Positions 17,760-25,706 of a stretch of 25,803 nt of DNA are shown here, in pieces (position 1 is the first letter of the stretch; the number at the start of each line of letters is the position of its first letter). A program made the position numbers and the translations under genes. A model generated the notes under the pieces. It made no database searches and was not told the DNA's origin. It saw only the letters and a program-made list of their open reading frames with translations. The stretch lies in NCBI GenBank assembly GCA_964383905.1, contig CAYLJO010000078.1, positions 1-25,803 on the forward strand, written 5' to 3'. Source of the DNA: CAYLJO01 sp964383905 (GTDB taxonomy: Bacteria; Acidobacteriota; Blastocatellia; Pyrinomonadales; Pyrinomonadaceae).

Positions 17760-19472
17760 TTATGGTTTGGTACCCGCCGGCGAAGCGGGCGTCGTATTAG
17801 TCGTATCTTTTGCCGATCCCTGGGGGGTCACAACAGGATTCGCCGTGGTCGCCGGATTAATGCGATCCGGGGGAGGACCCGCCGCCGTGGGTTTCAACTT
17901 AATATCAACTCCACCGACCTTCTTATCGAGCGGGCCTGTTGTCTTCGCAGGCTGCGCGACGCTGTCCTGTTGAGAGGGGCGGATGCCGGCGGGCGGCGTC
18001 CGCGCGGCGGCGGGCGTTGTCGAATCGGGCAGTTGACCGCTCCGCTCGATGACGCGATCGATCAGATCATTCCCCTTACCGTCCCGGCTGATCAGGACAC
18101 CATTCTTATCCACATTGACATTGGCCCGGCCCAACACTTCATTAATAAGTTTTTCAGAAAATGACGGGCGCGCGGGCGGCAGCAACTTCACCTTAATCTG
18201 ATCGGGGTCGGGCACGGGAGCTCCGATGACTTTCAACTGCTCACGCGCCTTGTCCGCGCGCTCGCTGTTGGGATAATCACGCGCGATCATCTGAAAATAT
18301 TTCGCGGCCTCGTCCGGCTCCTCTTCCTCCATGTATGTCACGCCCAGGAGGTACAGGACTTCGTCCATGTACGAGAAGTTCGGGTACTTCTCGACAATCT
18401 CGCGAAAGCGGGACTGCGCGCCCTTCAAGCCGCCCTTATGATTTTCATTGCGATTGTAATAGAAACGCCCGATCTGCAGGTTGTGCATCGCGAGGTTTTC
18501 CTGAACCTCATTCAAGTGGGCCTGGACGTCTTTGCGGAGAGACGTTTGGGGAAATTGCTGCAAGATAACTTTCAACCGCTGCTCGGCCTTGCGCGCGTGG
18601 TCCACCGAGCGATCAGGGAGGCCCATCTGCCGCATCTCGGATTCGGCGATCTTGAGCATCGCATCGTCGGCCAGCGGGTGGGTCGGGAAAAACGTCAGCC
18701 AGTCCTGGTACGCGGCGGCGGCCTGGATCAAGGAACTGGTCGATCCTTCAAGGTAGAAGGAGTCGGCGATGGCGAGTTTGGCGGCGGGCAGGTAAGGTGA
18801 ATCGGGATACGTCGTGATGATCGTGTTGAAGAGCAAGCGTCCCACTTCGTGGTTGCCTTTGCGCACCTGCTTGGTCGCTTCTTCAAACAGCACGCGGTCG
18901 CGTCCGGGCGCAACCGTGCCCGTCAACTCCTCGTACTTATCATTGCCTCCGCCGCCGAAGCTCGGGAGAATCTTCAGGAAATGGCCCTTCTTCTTCTTTT
19001 TGTGGCTCGCGGTGGTAGTGGTCGATGTGGCGGCGGGGCTGGCGCTACGGTCGCCGGCCGTGGCCTGCAGGCCGGCCTGGACGCGTGTGTTCAGGTCGGC
19101 GACGGAGGTTTCCAATCGGTCCAACGCGGAGGAGTCGTAGCGTTCGGAACGATCCTGCTTGGCACGGATGTCGTTGACCTCAGAAAGCACGGAGTTGACT
19201 TCCTGCTCAAGGCCACGCAGGCGCGCGCGCGGATCGTCCGATGCGGCATCACCGCCCGCCTTCTTAGTCTCTGGGTCTTTCGCATTCATCGACGAGATGG
19301 CGCTGTTGAGCGAGCGGCGCATCACCTCAAGCCGCGAGCGCATCACTTCAAGCCGTTGCGCGGGCGTGGCATCACTCTGAGAACGGCTTGTCGCCTGCGC
19401 GAAAACGCCGGCGATTGATCCACAGACGAGCATGACGCCTAGGGCGACCAATGCGAGATAACGTGTGTGCAT
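17760..19472 (-). CDS. BamD-like outer membrane assembly protein with extended ends
   Basis: The middle of this 570-residue protein matches the BamD/YfiO TPR family, which helps insert beta-barrel proteins in the outer membrane. Repeats include EVGRLLFNTIITTYPDSPYL, AYQDWLTFFPTHPLADDA, FREIVEKYPNFSYMDEVLYLLG and YFQMIARDYPNSERA (about 205-425). A signal peptide ends at VFAQA (about 25). No lipobox is present: the cysteine at 17 is preceded by Val. BamD is normally a lipoprotein, so anchoring differs or this is a periplasmic relative. Residues about 30-130 look coiled-coil, a Lys-rich patch lies near 156-162, and the last 140 residues are Pro/Thr/Ala-rich. GGAGG nine bases before the ATG supports the start. 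Confidence 0.8.
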   Translation of the reverse strand: MHTRYLALVALGVMLVCGSIAGVFAQATSRSQSDATPAQRLEVMRSRLEVMRRSLNSAISSMNAKDPETKKAGGDAASDDPRARLRGLEQEVNSVLSEVNDIRAKQDRSERYDSSALDRLETSVADLNTRVQAGLQATAGDRSASPAATSTTTTASHKKKKKGHFLKILPSFGGGGNDKYEELTGTVAPGRDRVLFEEATKQVRKGNHEVGRLLFNTIITTYPDSPYLPAAKLAIADSFYLEGSTSSLIQAAAAYQDWLTFFPTHPLADDAMLKIAESEMRQMGLPDRSVDHARKAEQRLKVILQQFPQTSLRKDVQAHLNEVQENLAMHNLQIGRFYYNRNENHKGGLKGAQSRFREIVEKYPNFSYMDEVLYLLGVTYMEEEEPDEAAKYFQMIARDYPNSERADKAREQLKVIGAPVPDPDQIKVKLLPPARPSFSEKLINEVLGRANVNVDKNGVLISRDGKGNDLIDRVIERSGQLPDSTTPAAARTPPAGIRPSQQDSVAQPAKTTGPLDKKVGGVDIKLKPTAAGPPPDRINPATTANPVVTPQGSAKDTTNTTPASPAGTKP

Positions 19473-19499
19473 TAAAGAAAACCTCCAGAACAGCCGGTT

Positions 19500-19566
19500 A
19501 TGAACGACGAGCGATGATTCATGAACCAGTTTTTAACCCATCGCTGCGCCATTCATCATTGATGAT
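19500..19566 (-). repeat. Intergenic inverted repeat sharing a core with the element at 1102-1182
   Basis: The left part from 19500 (ATGAACG, ACGAGCG, ATGATTC, ATGAACC read in 7-base steps) is largely complementary to 19539-19556, with GCGATG (19511-19516) pairing CATCGC (19539-19544). A small palindrome ATCAT-TG-ATGAT follows at 19555-19566. The 21 bases at 19540-19560 match 1158-1178 at 18 positions in the same orientation. The element sits a few bases after the rpe stop on the minus strand. Confidence 0.6.
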
Positions 19567-19571
19567 TTATG

Positions 19572-20234
19572 TTAGACCCACTGGGTCGCCGCGTCGCGCA
19601 ACTCGCGGACAGCGCCCGTGGGGTCAGACGAGCCGAAGACGGTCGAGCCGGAGACGATGATCTCGGCGCCGGCGGAAGCCACCTCTGAAATATTCGCGTG
19701 ATCGATGCCGCCGTCGATCTCGATACGCGTCTTTAATCCGCGCCCGTTAATCATGCTGCGCAGGCGGCGCAGCTTATCGAGCGAAGCGGGAATAAATTTC
19801 TGCCCGCCGAATCCCGGGTTAACAGACATCAGGAGAACGTAGTCGGCAAAAGGCAGGGCCTCTTCCAGGGCGACAAGCGGCGTCGCCGGGTTAATCGCCA
19901 CGCCGGCCTGCGCGCCGCCATTTTTAATGGCCGTGAGCGTGCGGTTCAAGTGGGCGTCGGCCTCGACATGGACGGAGACCATCTGCGCCCCTGCGGCAAC
20001 AAACTGCTCGGCGTAGCGCCCTGGCTCTGTGATCATCAAATGCGCGTCAACGACCAGGCGCGTCGCGCGGGCCACGGCTTTAACTACGAGAAAGCCCACG
20101 GTGATATTCGGCACGAAATGCCCATCCATCACGTCGACGTGGATGACGCCGGCGCCGCCACGTTCGACCGCAGCAATTTCTTCACCCAAGCGGGTGAAAT
20201 CAGCCGACAAAATGGACGGTGCAATTTCTACCAT
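19572..20234 (-). CDS. rpe: Ribulose-phosphate 3-epimerase
   Basis: The metal-dependent (beta/alpha)8-barrel enzyme interconverts ribulose 5-phosphate and xylulose 5-phosphate in the pentose phosphate pathway. The ATG at 20234 gives 220 residues, the family length, beginning MVEIAPSILSADF, which is the standard N-terminus. A TTG 14 codons upstream is less likely. GGGAT lies upstream. Metal and active-site motifs are complete: VIHVDVMDGHFVPN (His32, Asp34), VDAHLMI, MSVNPGFGGQ and IEIDGGI, with the phosphate loop VSGSTVFG. It belongs to the def-fmt-rsmB-(PASTA)-rpe set seen in many phyla. Confidence 0.96.
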   Translation of the reverse strand: MVEIAPSILSADFTRLGEEIAAVERGGAGVIHVDVMDGHFVPNITVGFLVVKAVARATRLVVDAHLMITEPGRYAEQFVAAGAQMVSVHVEADAHLNRTLTAIKNGGAQAGVAINPATPLVALEEALPFADYVLLMSVNPGFGGQKFIPASLDKLRRLRSMINGRGLKTRIEIDGGIDHANISEVASAGAEIIVSGSTVFGSSDPTGAVRELRDAATQWV

Positions 20235-20309
20235 TTCACTCTTATCCCTCAACCCATACTCTCGCAAGCTATCCAACTCAAGGGCTTTACTAAACGTTCG
20301 GACGATTAT

Positions 20310-20981
20310 TTAAGGCTCTCGCTTATTGATGCTCGGGTTAACAAAAGGTGACGTGGAATTTCCCGGCGCGCGGCGGTTTGTATTAGAGTTAATGGCGTTG
20401 CGATTGGCGTTCGAGTTCACATTACGATTGCCGGCGTTGGCGTTGCGATTATTCGCGTTACGGTTGTTCACGTTTCGGTTATTGGCATTGCGATCGTTGC
20501 CATTACGGCTGGCGTTCGCATTCCGGTTGATATTATTAGCGTTGTTATTGTTGCTGTTCGAGCTCTTATTTCGCTTACGGCGATTATCGTTCTGATCGTT
20601 GGCCGATGATTCCTCGCTCGCCACGGGCTGCTTCTCGGCCTCCGAAGGGACCGAGCTTTCGCCTTCTTTGGCGGCGCGGCTGACATCTACGGCTACGGTC
20701 TGGCCGACTTTGACCACCTCGCCCGCGCGCGGTAGTTGGACCAGGATCGTGTCGGGCTTCTCCTCGCTACTGGGCCGCGTGGCACGGACCCGAAAGTTCA
20801 GTCCCGCGTAATTGATGGCCGATTCCCCCGACATGCGATCCTGGCCGACAACATTTGGCACTTTCACTTCTGAGCTTCGCAGCGAAAGATAAACCGTGCC
20901 GGCCAGACTAAAGAGAAAAGCGACCGCGATGCCGAGGACGACCCCGATCCTGCTCAAAGCCGACAACGCCCGATTTGTCAC
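20310..20981 (-). CDS. PASTA-domain membrane protein with Asn-rich C-terminal tail
   Basis: The product has about 223 residues from GTG at 20981, which follows an AAGAGG site 11 bases upstream; a TTG at 21020 is the longest alternative. It has one TM segment (about 11-33, IGVVLGIAVAFLFSLAGTVY), then one PASTA domain (about 38-103: VKVPNVVGQDRMSGESAI...GLNFRVRA...ILVQLPRAGEVVKVGQTVAVDVS). An unusual tail closes it, rich in Asn (36 of 77 residues by my count) in runs such as RNANNRNVNNRN. PASTA domains bind muropeptides or lipid II in PknB/PrkC kinases and class B PBPs. No kinase or transpeptidase domain is present. It occupies the slot between rsmB and rpe where PrkC lies in Firmicutes. Confidence 0.85.
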   Translation of the reverse strand: MTNRALSALSRIGVVLGIAVAFLFSLAGTVYLSLRSSEVKVPNVVGQDRMSGESAINYAGLNFRVRATRPSSEEKPDTILVQLPRAGEVVKVGQTVAVDVSRAAKEGESSVPSEAEKQPVASEESSANDQNDNRRKRNKSSNSNNNNANNINRNANASRNGNDRNANNRNVNNRNANNRNANAGNRNVNSNANRNAINSNTNRRAPGNSTSPFVNPSINKREP

Positions 20982-21088
20982 AGTTAGATGTACCTCTTCG
21001 GATGTGGCGCGCGCGAACAAGGGCGGTCTCGGATCAAGTTGCGAAGTCTAACACCTGTCTTCGTCGGGCCGCAAGTTCCCGTCAGCAT

Positions 21089-22456
21089 TCAACTTCTGCG
21101 CTCGAAGGCGGCGATAAAGAAGCCGTCCGCGCCGTCCCTGTGGGGCCATGTGCGCGCGGCGCCAGAGATGGTTTGAAGCGGCGCGGGGACGGGCGGCGAG
21201 GCCGGGGTGAAAGTAGCATCTTTTCCCAGAAAAGCCGCTCTGACATCCTCATTCTCCTCCACTTCGACGGAACATGTTGAGTAGACCAGGCGCCCGCCCG
21301 GTCGCACTATTCGGGAAGCGTTGAAGAGAATGCGCCGCTGTCGCTCTGACAGATCAGCCACGTCGGAAGCTGAGATGCGCCAGCGTATTTCCGGGTTGCG
21401 CCGCAAAGTGCCCGTGCCCGTGCACGGCGCATCGACCAGTACACGGTCAAATGATCCATCAACAAACGGCAGATCTTTGGTCGCATCGAGAACAACTGCG
21501 CGGACATGACCGAGGCCATGTCGCTCACATAATTCGCGCACCACCCGCAAGCGATGTTGGTGTAAATCGCCCGCCACGACCAACGCAGTGTCACCTGTTA
21601 AGGCGGCCGTGTGGGTTGTTTTGCTGCCCGGCGCGGCGCACACATCCAGCACACGCTCGCCGGGCCGTGCGCCTAAGACGTGCGCCACCAGCTGCGAGGC
21701 TTCATCCTGAGTGTAGATCAGACCTTCGCCCGCGAGCCGGCGCAAACTGCTGCCCTCGTCTTGAACGCGCCAGGCACCGGGGGCTATTTTCGAAGGCTCG
21801 AGGCGGGCTGCGGCCTTCCGCAACTCTTCTAACACGTCCCGCCCCTGGGCCCGCTGCGTTACGATACGGAGCGCGACGGGCGGTGTGTCGTTATTGGCCC
21901 GCGCAAAAGCTTCCGTCTCTTCGATACCGAAAGAATCGGCCCAGCGACGGATCAGCCAAGCCGGGTGCGAAGTTTCAACGGCAATCCTCTCGACGGGGTC
22001 GGAAATGTTTTTTGACGGATCATAATCGGGCTCGCGCGTCGCGCGCCTGAGCACCGCGTTGACGAAGCTATCGGCCGAGCGTACCCGCGCCTGACGCACT
22101 ATGTTGACCGATTCGTTGACCGCCGCCGAAGCCGGAATGCGTGAGAGAAAGCGCAACTGGTAGAGCCCGATGCGTAAGGCGAGGCGCACCGGCTCGTCTA
22201 AAGACTGCGGGCTCCGCCGCGCATAATACTCGATCAAAGCGTCCAGCCACTGCTGCCAGCGCAGCACGCCCATAACGATCTCGTAGCAGAGGTTACGATC
22301 CTCCGCCCGCAACTCTTCAACGCTCGACGCCAGCAGCACGGACGCAAACGCGCCCTCTTCAACGCGCCGCAGAATGGCGAACGCGGCCTTGCGCGCGGGC
22401 GAAACGGACGACCCTCCCCCACGCCTCCGGCGTTGATGCGCTGAGGTCACGCCCAT
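21089..22456 (-). CDS. rsmB: 16S rRNA (cytosine-967-C5)-methyltransferase
   Basis: RsmB (Sun/Fmu) methylates C967 of 16S rRNA using SAM. The 455-residue product has an N-terminal NusB-like helical domain (about 20-150: ARKAAFAILRRVEEG, LALRIGLYQLRFLSRIPASAAVNE) and a Rossmann methyltransferase domain. SAM motif I is DVCAAPGSKT (271-280). The two catalytic cysteines are Cys345 in DAPCTGTGTLRRNPEIRWR and Cys395 in YSTCSVE. Its ATG overlaps the end of fmt by 10 bases, so the two are translationally linked. A basic start (QRRRRGGG) precedes the NusB domain. fmt-rsmB is a classic pair. Confidence 0.96.
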   Translation of the reverse strand: MGVTSAHQRRRRGGGSSVSPARKAAFAILRRVEEGAFASVLLASSVEELRAEDRNLCYEIVMGVLRWQQWLDALIEYYARRSPQSLDEPVRLALRIGLYQLRFLSRIPASAAVNESVNIVRQARVRSADSFVNAVLRRATREPDYDPSKNISDPVERIAVETSHPAWLIRRWADSFGIEETEAFARANNDTPPVALRIVTQRAQGRDVLEELRKAAARLEPSKIAPGAWRVQDEGSSLRRLAGEGLIYTQDEASQLVAHVLGARPGERVLDVCAAPGSKTTHTAALTGDTALVVAGDLHQHRLRVVRELCERHGLGHVRAVVLDATKDLPFVDGSFDRVLVDAPCTGTGTLRRNPEIRWRISASDVADLSERQRRILFNASRIVRPGGRLVYSTCSVEVEENEDVRAAFLGKDATFTPASPPVPAPLQTISGAARTWPHRDGADGFFIAAFERRS

Positions 22457-23388
22457 TCTCGTCCGAGCTTTCCGCCCACGACCGCACGCGCGCCGTTGAT
22501 GAAATCACGCGCACTCATGCGCCGTTTACCCTCGGGTTGAATTTCGACAAGGCGCAACGCCGTCCCACCGCCACATGTCACGACCAGATCATCGCCATGA
22601 GCTTGGATGATCTCACCGGTCTGGGCATGGGTATGCTGCGCGCGCTCGGGCCCCGCCCGCCAGATGACGAGGCGGCGTGATTCATCCATTGTATAAGCAT
22701 TCGGCCACGGCTGAAACCCGCGCACGCGTCGCTCGATCTCGAAAGCATCGTGTGACCAATCAATCAAACCGTCCTCACGCCGTAGCGCCGGCGCGAAGCT
22801 GGCGTCTTCTTCGCGTTGCGGGCGCGGGCGGATGTCTGCGAGACCTGCGAGCGTTTCACCCAGTAGACCGGCGCCGAGCAACGCGAGCCGCGACATCAAC
22901 TCAGGTGCGGTCTCCGTCACGCCGATGCTCGTCTCGCGCTGCAGGAGGATTGCGCCCGTATCCAGTCCCTCGTCCATCAGCATTGTCGTCACGCCTGTCA
23001 CAGTTTCACCACGCACAAGGGCCCAGTTCACCGGGGCCGCGCCTCTATATTTCGGCAGGAGTGAAAAATGCACGTTAACGCAACCATGGCGGGGCGCGCG
23101 CAGGAACCCCGGCGGCAGGATGCGCCCGTAAGCGACGACCACGGCCGCATCCGCCGCGAAAGAAGTGAACAAGGCAAGCGCCTCGTCCGTCCTTATTTTT
23201 GATGGCTGATAAACTGTGAGGCCGTGCGCGAGCGCGTAATCCTTGACGGGCGGTGACGTAATCTTTTTACCTCGACCTGCGGGCCGATCCGGTTGCGTCC
23301 ACACGGCGACAATATCATGCCCGTCCTCGAGGCAGCGCTGCAAGGTAGGAACGGCAGCTTCCGGCGTCCCCATGAAAATTAAGCGCAT
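22447..23388 (-). CDS. fmt: Methionyl-tRNA formyltransferase
   Basis: Fmt formylates initiator Met-tRNA with 10-formyltetrahydrofolate. The 313-residue product has the catalytic triad Asn105, His107 and Asp143 in the motifs NVHFSLLPKYRGAAPVNWAL and LMDEGLDTG. It opens with the standard MRLIFMGTPEAAVPTL. The C-terminal tRNA-binding domain (about 205-310) contains IDWSHDAFEIERRVRGFQPWPNAY. The start ATG lies 23 bases after the dehydrogenase stop, without a strong Shine-Dalgarno site. It overlaps rsmB downstream and pairs functionally with def, which is separated from it by the dehydrogenase gene. Confidence 0.97.
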   Translation of the reverse strand: MRLIFMGTPEAAVPTLQRCLEDGHDIVAVWTQPDRPAGRGKKITSPPVKDYALAHGLTVYQPSKIRTDEALALFTSFAADAAVVVAYGRILPPGFLRAPRHGCVNVHFSLLPKYRGAAPVNWALVRGETVTGVTTMLMDEGLDTGAILLQRETSIGVTETAPELMSRLALLGAGLLGETLAGLADIRPRPQREEDASFAPALRREDGLIDWSHDAFEIERRVRGFQPWPNAYTMDESRRLVIWRAGPERAQHTHAQTGEIIQAHGDDLVVTCGGGTALRLVEIQPEGKRRMSARDFINGARAVVGGKLGREWA

Positions 23389-23411
23389 GAATTTATGAGT
23401 CCGGCATTGTT

Positions 23412-25004
23412 TTAGATCGCCGTGCGCTTCTCCTTCATCGTCAACTCACCCGCACCGACTTTGGCGGAAGAGACTTTAGCCTGCATGAAGAGCGCCAGGT
23501 AATCCCGCCCGCCCGCTTTCGAGTCCGTCCCGGACATGTTGAAGCCGCCGAACGGGTGGACGCCGACGAGGGCGCCCGTGCATTTGCGGTTGAAGTAAAG
23601 ATTGCCGACGTGAAATTCTCGCCGCGCGCGTTCGATTTTATCCCGGTCAGTTGTGTAGAGCGCGCCCGTCAGGCCGTATTGCGTGTCGTTGGCGATCTTC
23701 AGGGTGTCGTCGAAATCTCGCGCCTTGACGACGGCCAGGACGGGTCCGAAGATCTCTTCCTGCTCAACGGTCGAGCCCGGTCTCACGTCGGCAATGACGG
23801 TCGGCTCGATGAAGAACCCCATTTCGCCGTCGGCGCCTCCACCCGTGAGAACGCGCCCGCCTTCGGCTTTTCCTTTTTCGATGTACTCGTTAATCGTTCT
23901 GAAGGCTTTCTCGTTAATCACCGCGCTCATGCCGGTGGCAGGATCGGCCGGGTCGCCCACCTTGAGTTTCTCAGTCCGCTCGACGATTTTATCCAGCATG
24001 GGGGCGTAAACGTCCTGGTGAATGATCGCGCGTGAGCAGGCCGAGCATTTCTGCCCTTGGAATCCGAAGGCCGACTGCACCACCCCGGCCGCGGCATCAT
24101 CCAGATCCGCGTCCGGTTCCACGATGATCGCATCCTTGCCGCCCATCTCCGCCACGACGCGCTTGATCCAGATCTGCCCTTCATGCACTTTCGCCGCGCG
24201 TTCGTTGACGCGCAGGCCGACCTCTTTCGAGCCGGTGAAGGCCACGAAGCGCGTCTTCGGGTGATCGACTATCACGTCACCGACTTCCCGGCCCGACCCG
24301 GTCATGAAGTTGACGACACCCGGCGGCATGCCGGCCTCCTCCAGAATCTCAAAGAACTTGTAGGCGATAGCCGGCGAATCTGAAGAAGGCTTCAGGACGA
24401 CAGTGTTTCCCGTCACCACAGAGGCGGCGGTCATGCCGGCCATGATCGCGAGCGGGAAGTTCCACGGGGGGATCACCACGCCGACGCCGAGCGGAATGTA
24501 CTCGAGCCGGTTGTCTTCACCCTCGATCTTCGTTAAGGGTTGCGGCCCGGCGTAGCGGAGCATCTCTCGCCCGTAGAACTCGCAGAAATCGATCGCTTCA
24601 GCCGTGTCGCCGTCGGCTTCGGGCCAGGACTTCCCCACCTCATGAATCATCCACGCCGACATCTCATGTTTGCGCCGGCGCAAAAGAGCGGCCACGCGAA
24701 AGAGCAGGTCGGCGCGCTGCTCGGCGGGCGTGTTGCGCCACGCCTTGAAGGTCTCGTACGCGGTTTCGACGGCGCGGCGCGCAAGCTCTTCGGTCGCCTT
24801 CTGAAAACGACCGACAACTTCCGCCTTTTTTGCCGGGTTGATGCTCTCAAACTGCTTCCCGGCCTTAATGCGGGAGCCTCCGATCACGAGCGGATATTCG
24901 CGCCCGAGCTCCCCTTTGACCTTCTCAATCGCCGCACGCATTGCCCGCGCGTTCTCTTCTTTACCGAAATCCGTAAACGGTTCGTTGCGAAATTCTTTCT
25001 GCAT
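23412..25004 (-). CDS. rocA: L-glutamate gamma-semialdehyde (1-pyrroline-5-carboxylate) dehydrogenase
   Basis: An NAD(P)-dependent aldehyde dehydrogenase that converts glutamate semialdehyde to glutamate, the last step of proline (and arginine/ornithine) breakdown. The 530 residues match the stand-alone RocA/PruA type of about 515-540. The N-terminus is NEPFTDF. IPPWNFPLAI and LKPSSDSPA are cofactor motifs. Glu286 lies in VAEMGGKDAIIV, catalytic Cys320 in GFQGQKCSACSR, and IFGPVLAV and HPFGGFNMSGTDSKAGG follow. GAGGGG about 8 bases before the ATG is a good ribosome-binding site. No proline dehydrogenase is in the window. It interrupts the usual def-fmt pair and may share transcription with fmt (23-base gap). 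Confidence 0.93.
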   Translation of the reverse strand: MQKEFRNEPFTDFGKEENARAMRAAIEKVKGELGREYPLVIGGSRIKAGKQFESINPAKKAEVVGRFQKATEELARRAVETAYETFKAWRNTPAEQRADLLFRVAALLRRRKHEMSAWMIHEVGKSWPEADGDTAEAIDFCEFYGREMLRYAGPQPLTKIEGEDNRLEYIPLGVGVVIPPWNFPLAIMAGMTAASVVTGNTVVLKPSSDSPAIAYKFFEILEEAGMPPGVVNFMTGSGREVGDVIVDHPKTRFVAFTGSKEVGLRVNERAAKVHEGQIWIKRVVAEMGGKDAIIVEPDADLDDAAAGVVQSAFGFQGQKCSACSRAIIHQDVYAPMLDKIVERTEKLKVGDPADPATGMSAVINEKAFRTINEYIEKGKAEGGRVLTGGGADGEMGFFIEPTVIADVRPGSTVEQEEIFGPVLAVVKARDFDDTLKIANDTQYGLTGALYTTDRDKIERARREFHVGNLYFNRKCTGALVGVHPFGGFNMSGTDSKAGGRDYLALFMQAKVSSAKVGAGELTMKEKRTAI

Positions 25005-25018
25005 ATGACCCCTCAGAG

Positions 25019-25114
25019 AGTTTGAGATTTGTGATTACCGATCGGAATAGGCACTCATTTCATATCTCAGATTTGACATGGCAAATTGTTCATGGCCGGT
25101 AACTGAATGTTACC
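25019..25114. repeat. Weak inverted repeats with 7-base rhythm between def and rocA
   Basis: TGAGAT (25023-25028) can pair with ATCTCA (25064-25069). The flanks step in 7-mers (TTGAGAT, TTGTGAT, TACCGAT; then ATTTCAT, ATCTCAG, ATTTGAC). A separate 6-bp hairpin GGTAAC/GTTACC lies at 25098-25114. No U-tract follows. This looks like a degraded member of the same intergenic repeat style as 12825-12909. The role is unknown. Confidence 0.35.
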
Positions 25115-25190
25115 ACAAGTGGACGCGAAAGCGCGGTCGCCGCCGGAGCGTGCCACCGCGCTGGTCGGAATCAAATTAACGCCGGAAGCA

Positions 25191-25706
25191 CTAATCCCAC
25201 TGCCCTAATTTCTGCAGCTTTTTGATTTTGCGCTTGACCAACTCGCGCTTAAGCGGGGTTGTGTGATCCAGGAAAACAATGCCGTCGCAATGGTCCGTCT
25301 CGTGCAGCATGCAGCGCGCGGCAAGCTCCATACCGTCCACCTCAAACACGTTGCCGTTGACATCATGGGCGCGCACAATCGCGCGAAAATCACGCGTGAC
25401 GGGGAAAAAGATGCCGGGGAAAGAGAGGCAGCCCTCTTCGCCGTCCTGCGCGCCCTCGACGCGCAGTATTTCAGGGTTAATCATCGCGATGCGTTGCGCG
25501 GGGTCTTCGCCGCCCGAGCAATCCATCACAAACAGACGCTTGGAAATGCCGACCTGTGGCGCGGCCAGGCCGACGCCCGGCGCGGCGTACATCGTCTCGA
25601 ACATGTCGTCCACAAGCTTTTTCAGGTCGTCGCCAAACTCTGTGACCGGGTCGCCCGGCGTCTCGAGCACAGGGGCGGGCCAATGCACAATTTTCAGCAG
25701 TGCCAT
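25191..25706 (-). CDS. def: Peptide deformylase
   Basis: Def removes the N-formyl group from nascent proteins with an Fe(II)-type metal centre. The 171-residue product carries all three motifs: GVGLAAPQVG (44-53, Gln51), EEGCLSFPG (90-98, metal ligand Cys93) and the HEXXH-type HETDH (135-139, His135 and His139 ligands, Glu136 catalytic). The usual Leu after HExDH is Cys here (HETDHCDG), a mild variation. The start MALLKIVHWPAPVL is standard, with a purine-rich AAGGGAAG upstream. It heads the def-rocA-fmt-rsmB run, and the 97 bases to the window edge show no gene. Confidence 0.96.
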   Translation of the reverse strand: MALLKIVHWPAPVLETPGDPVTEFGDDLKKLVDDMFETMYAAPGVGLAAPQVGISKRLFVMDCSGGEDPAQRIAMINPEILRVEGAQDGEEGCLSFPGIFFPVTRDFRAIVRAHDVNGNVFEVDGMELAARCMLHETDHCDGIVFLDHTTPLKRELVKRKIKKLQKLGQWD

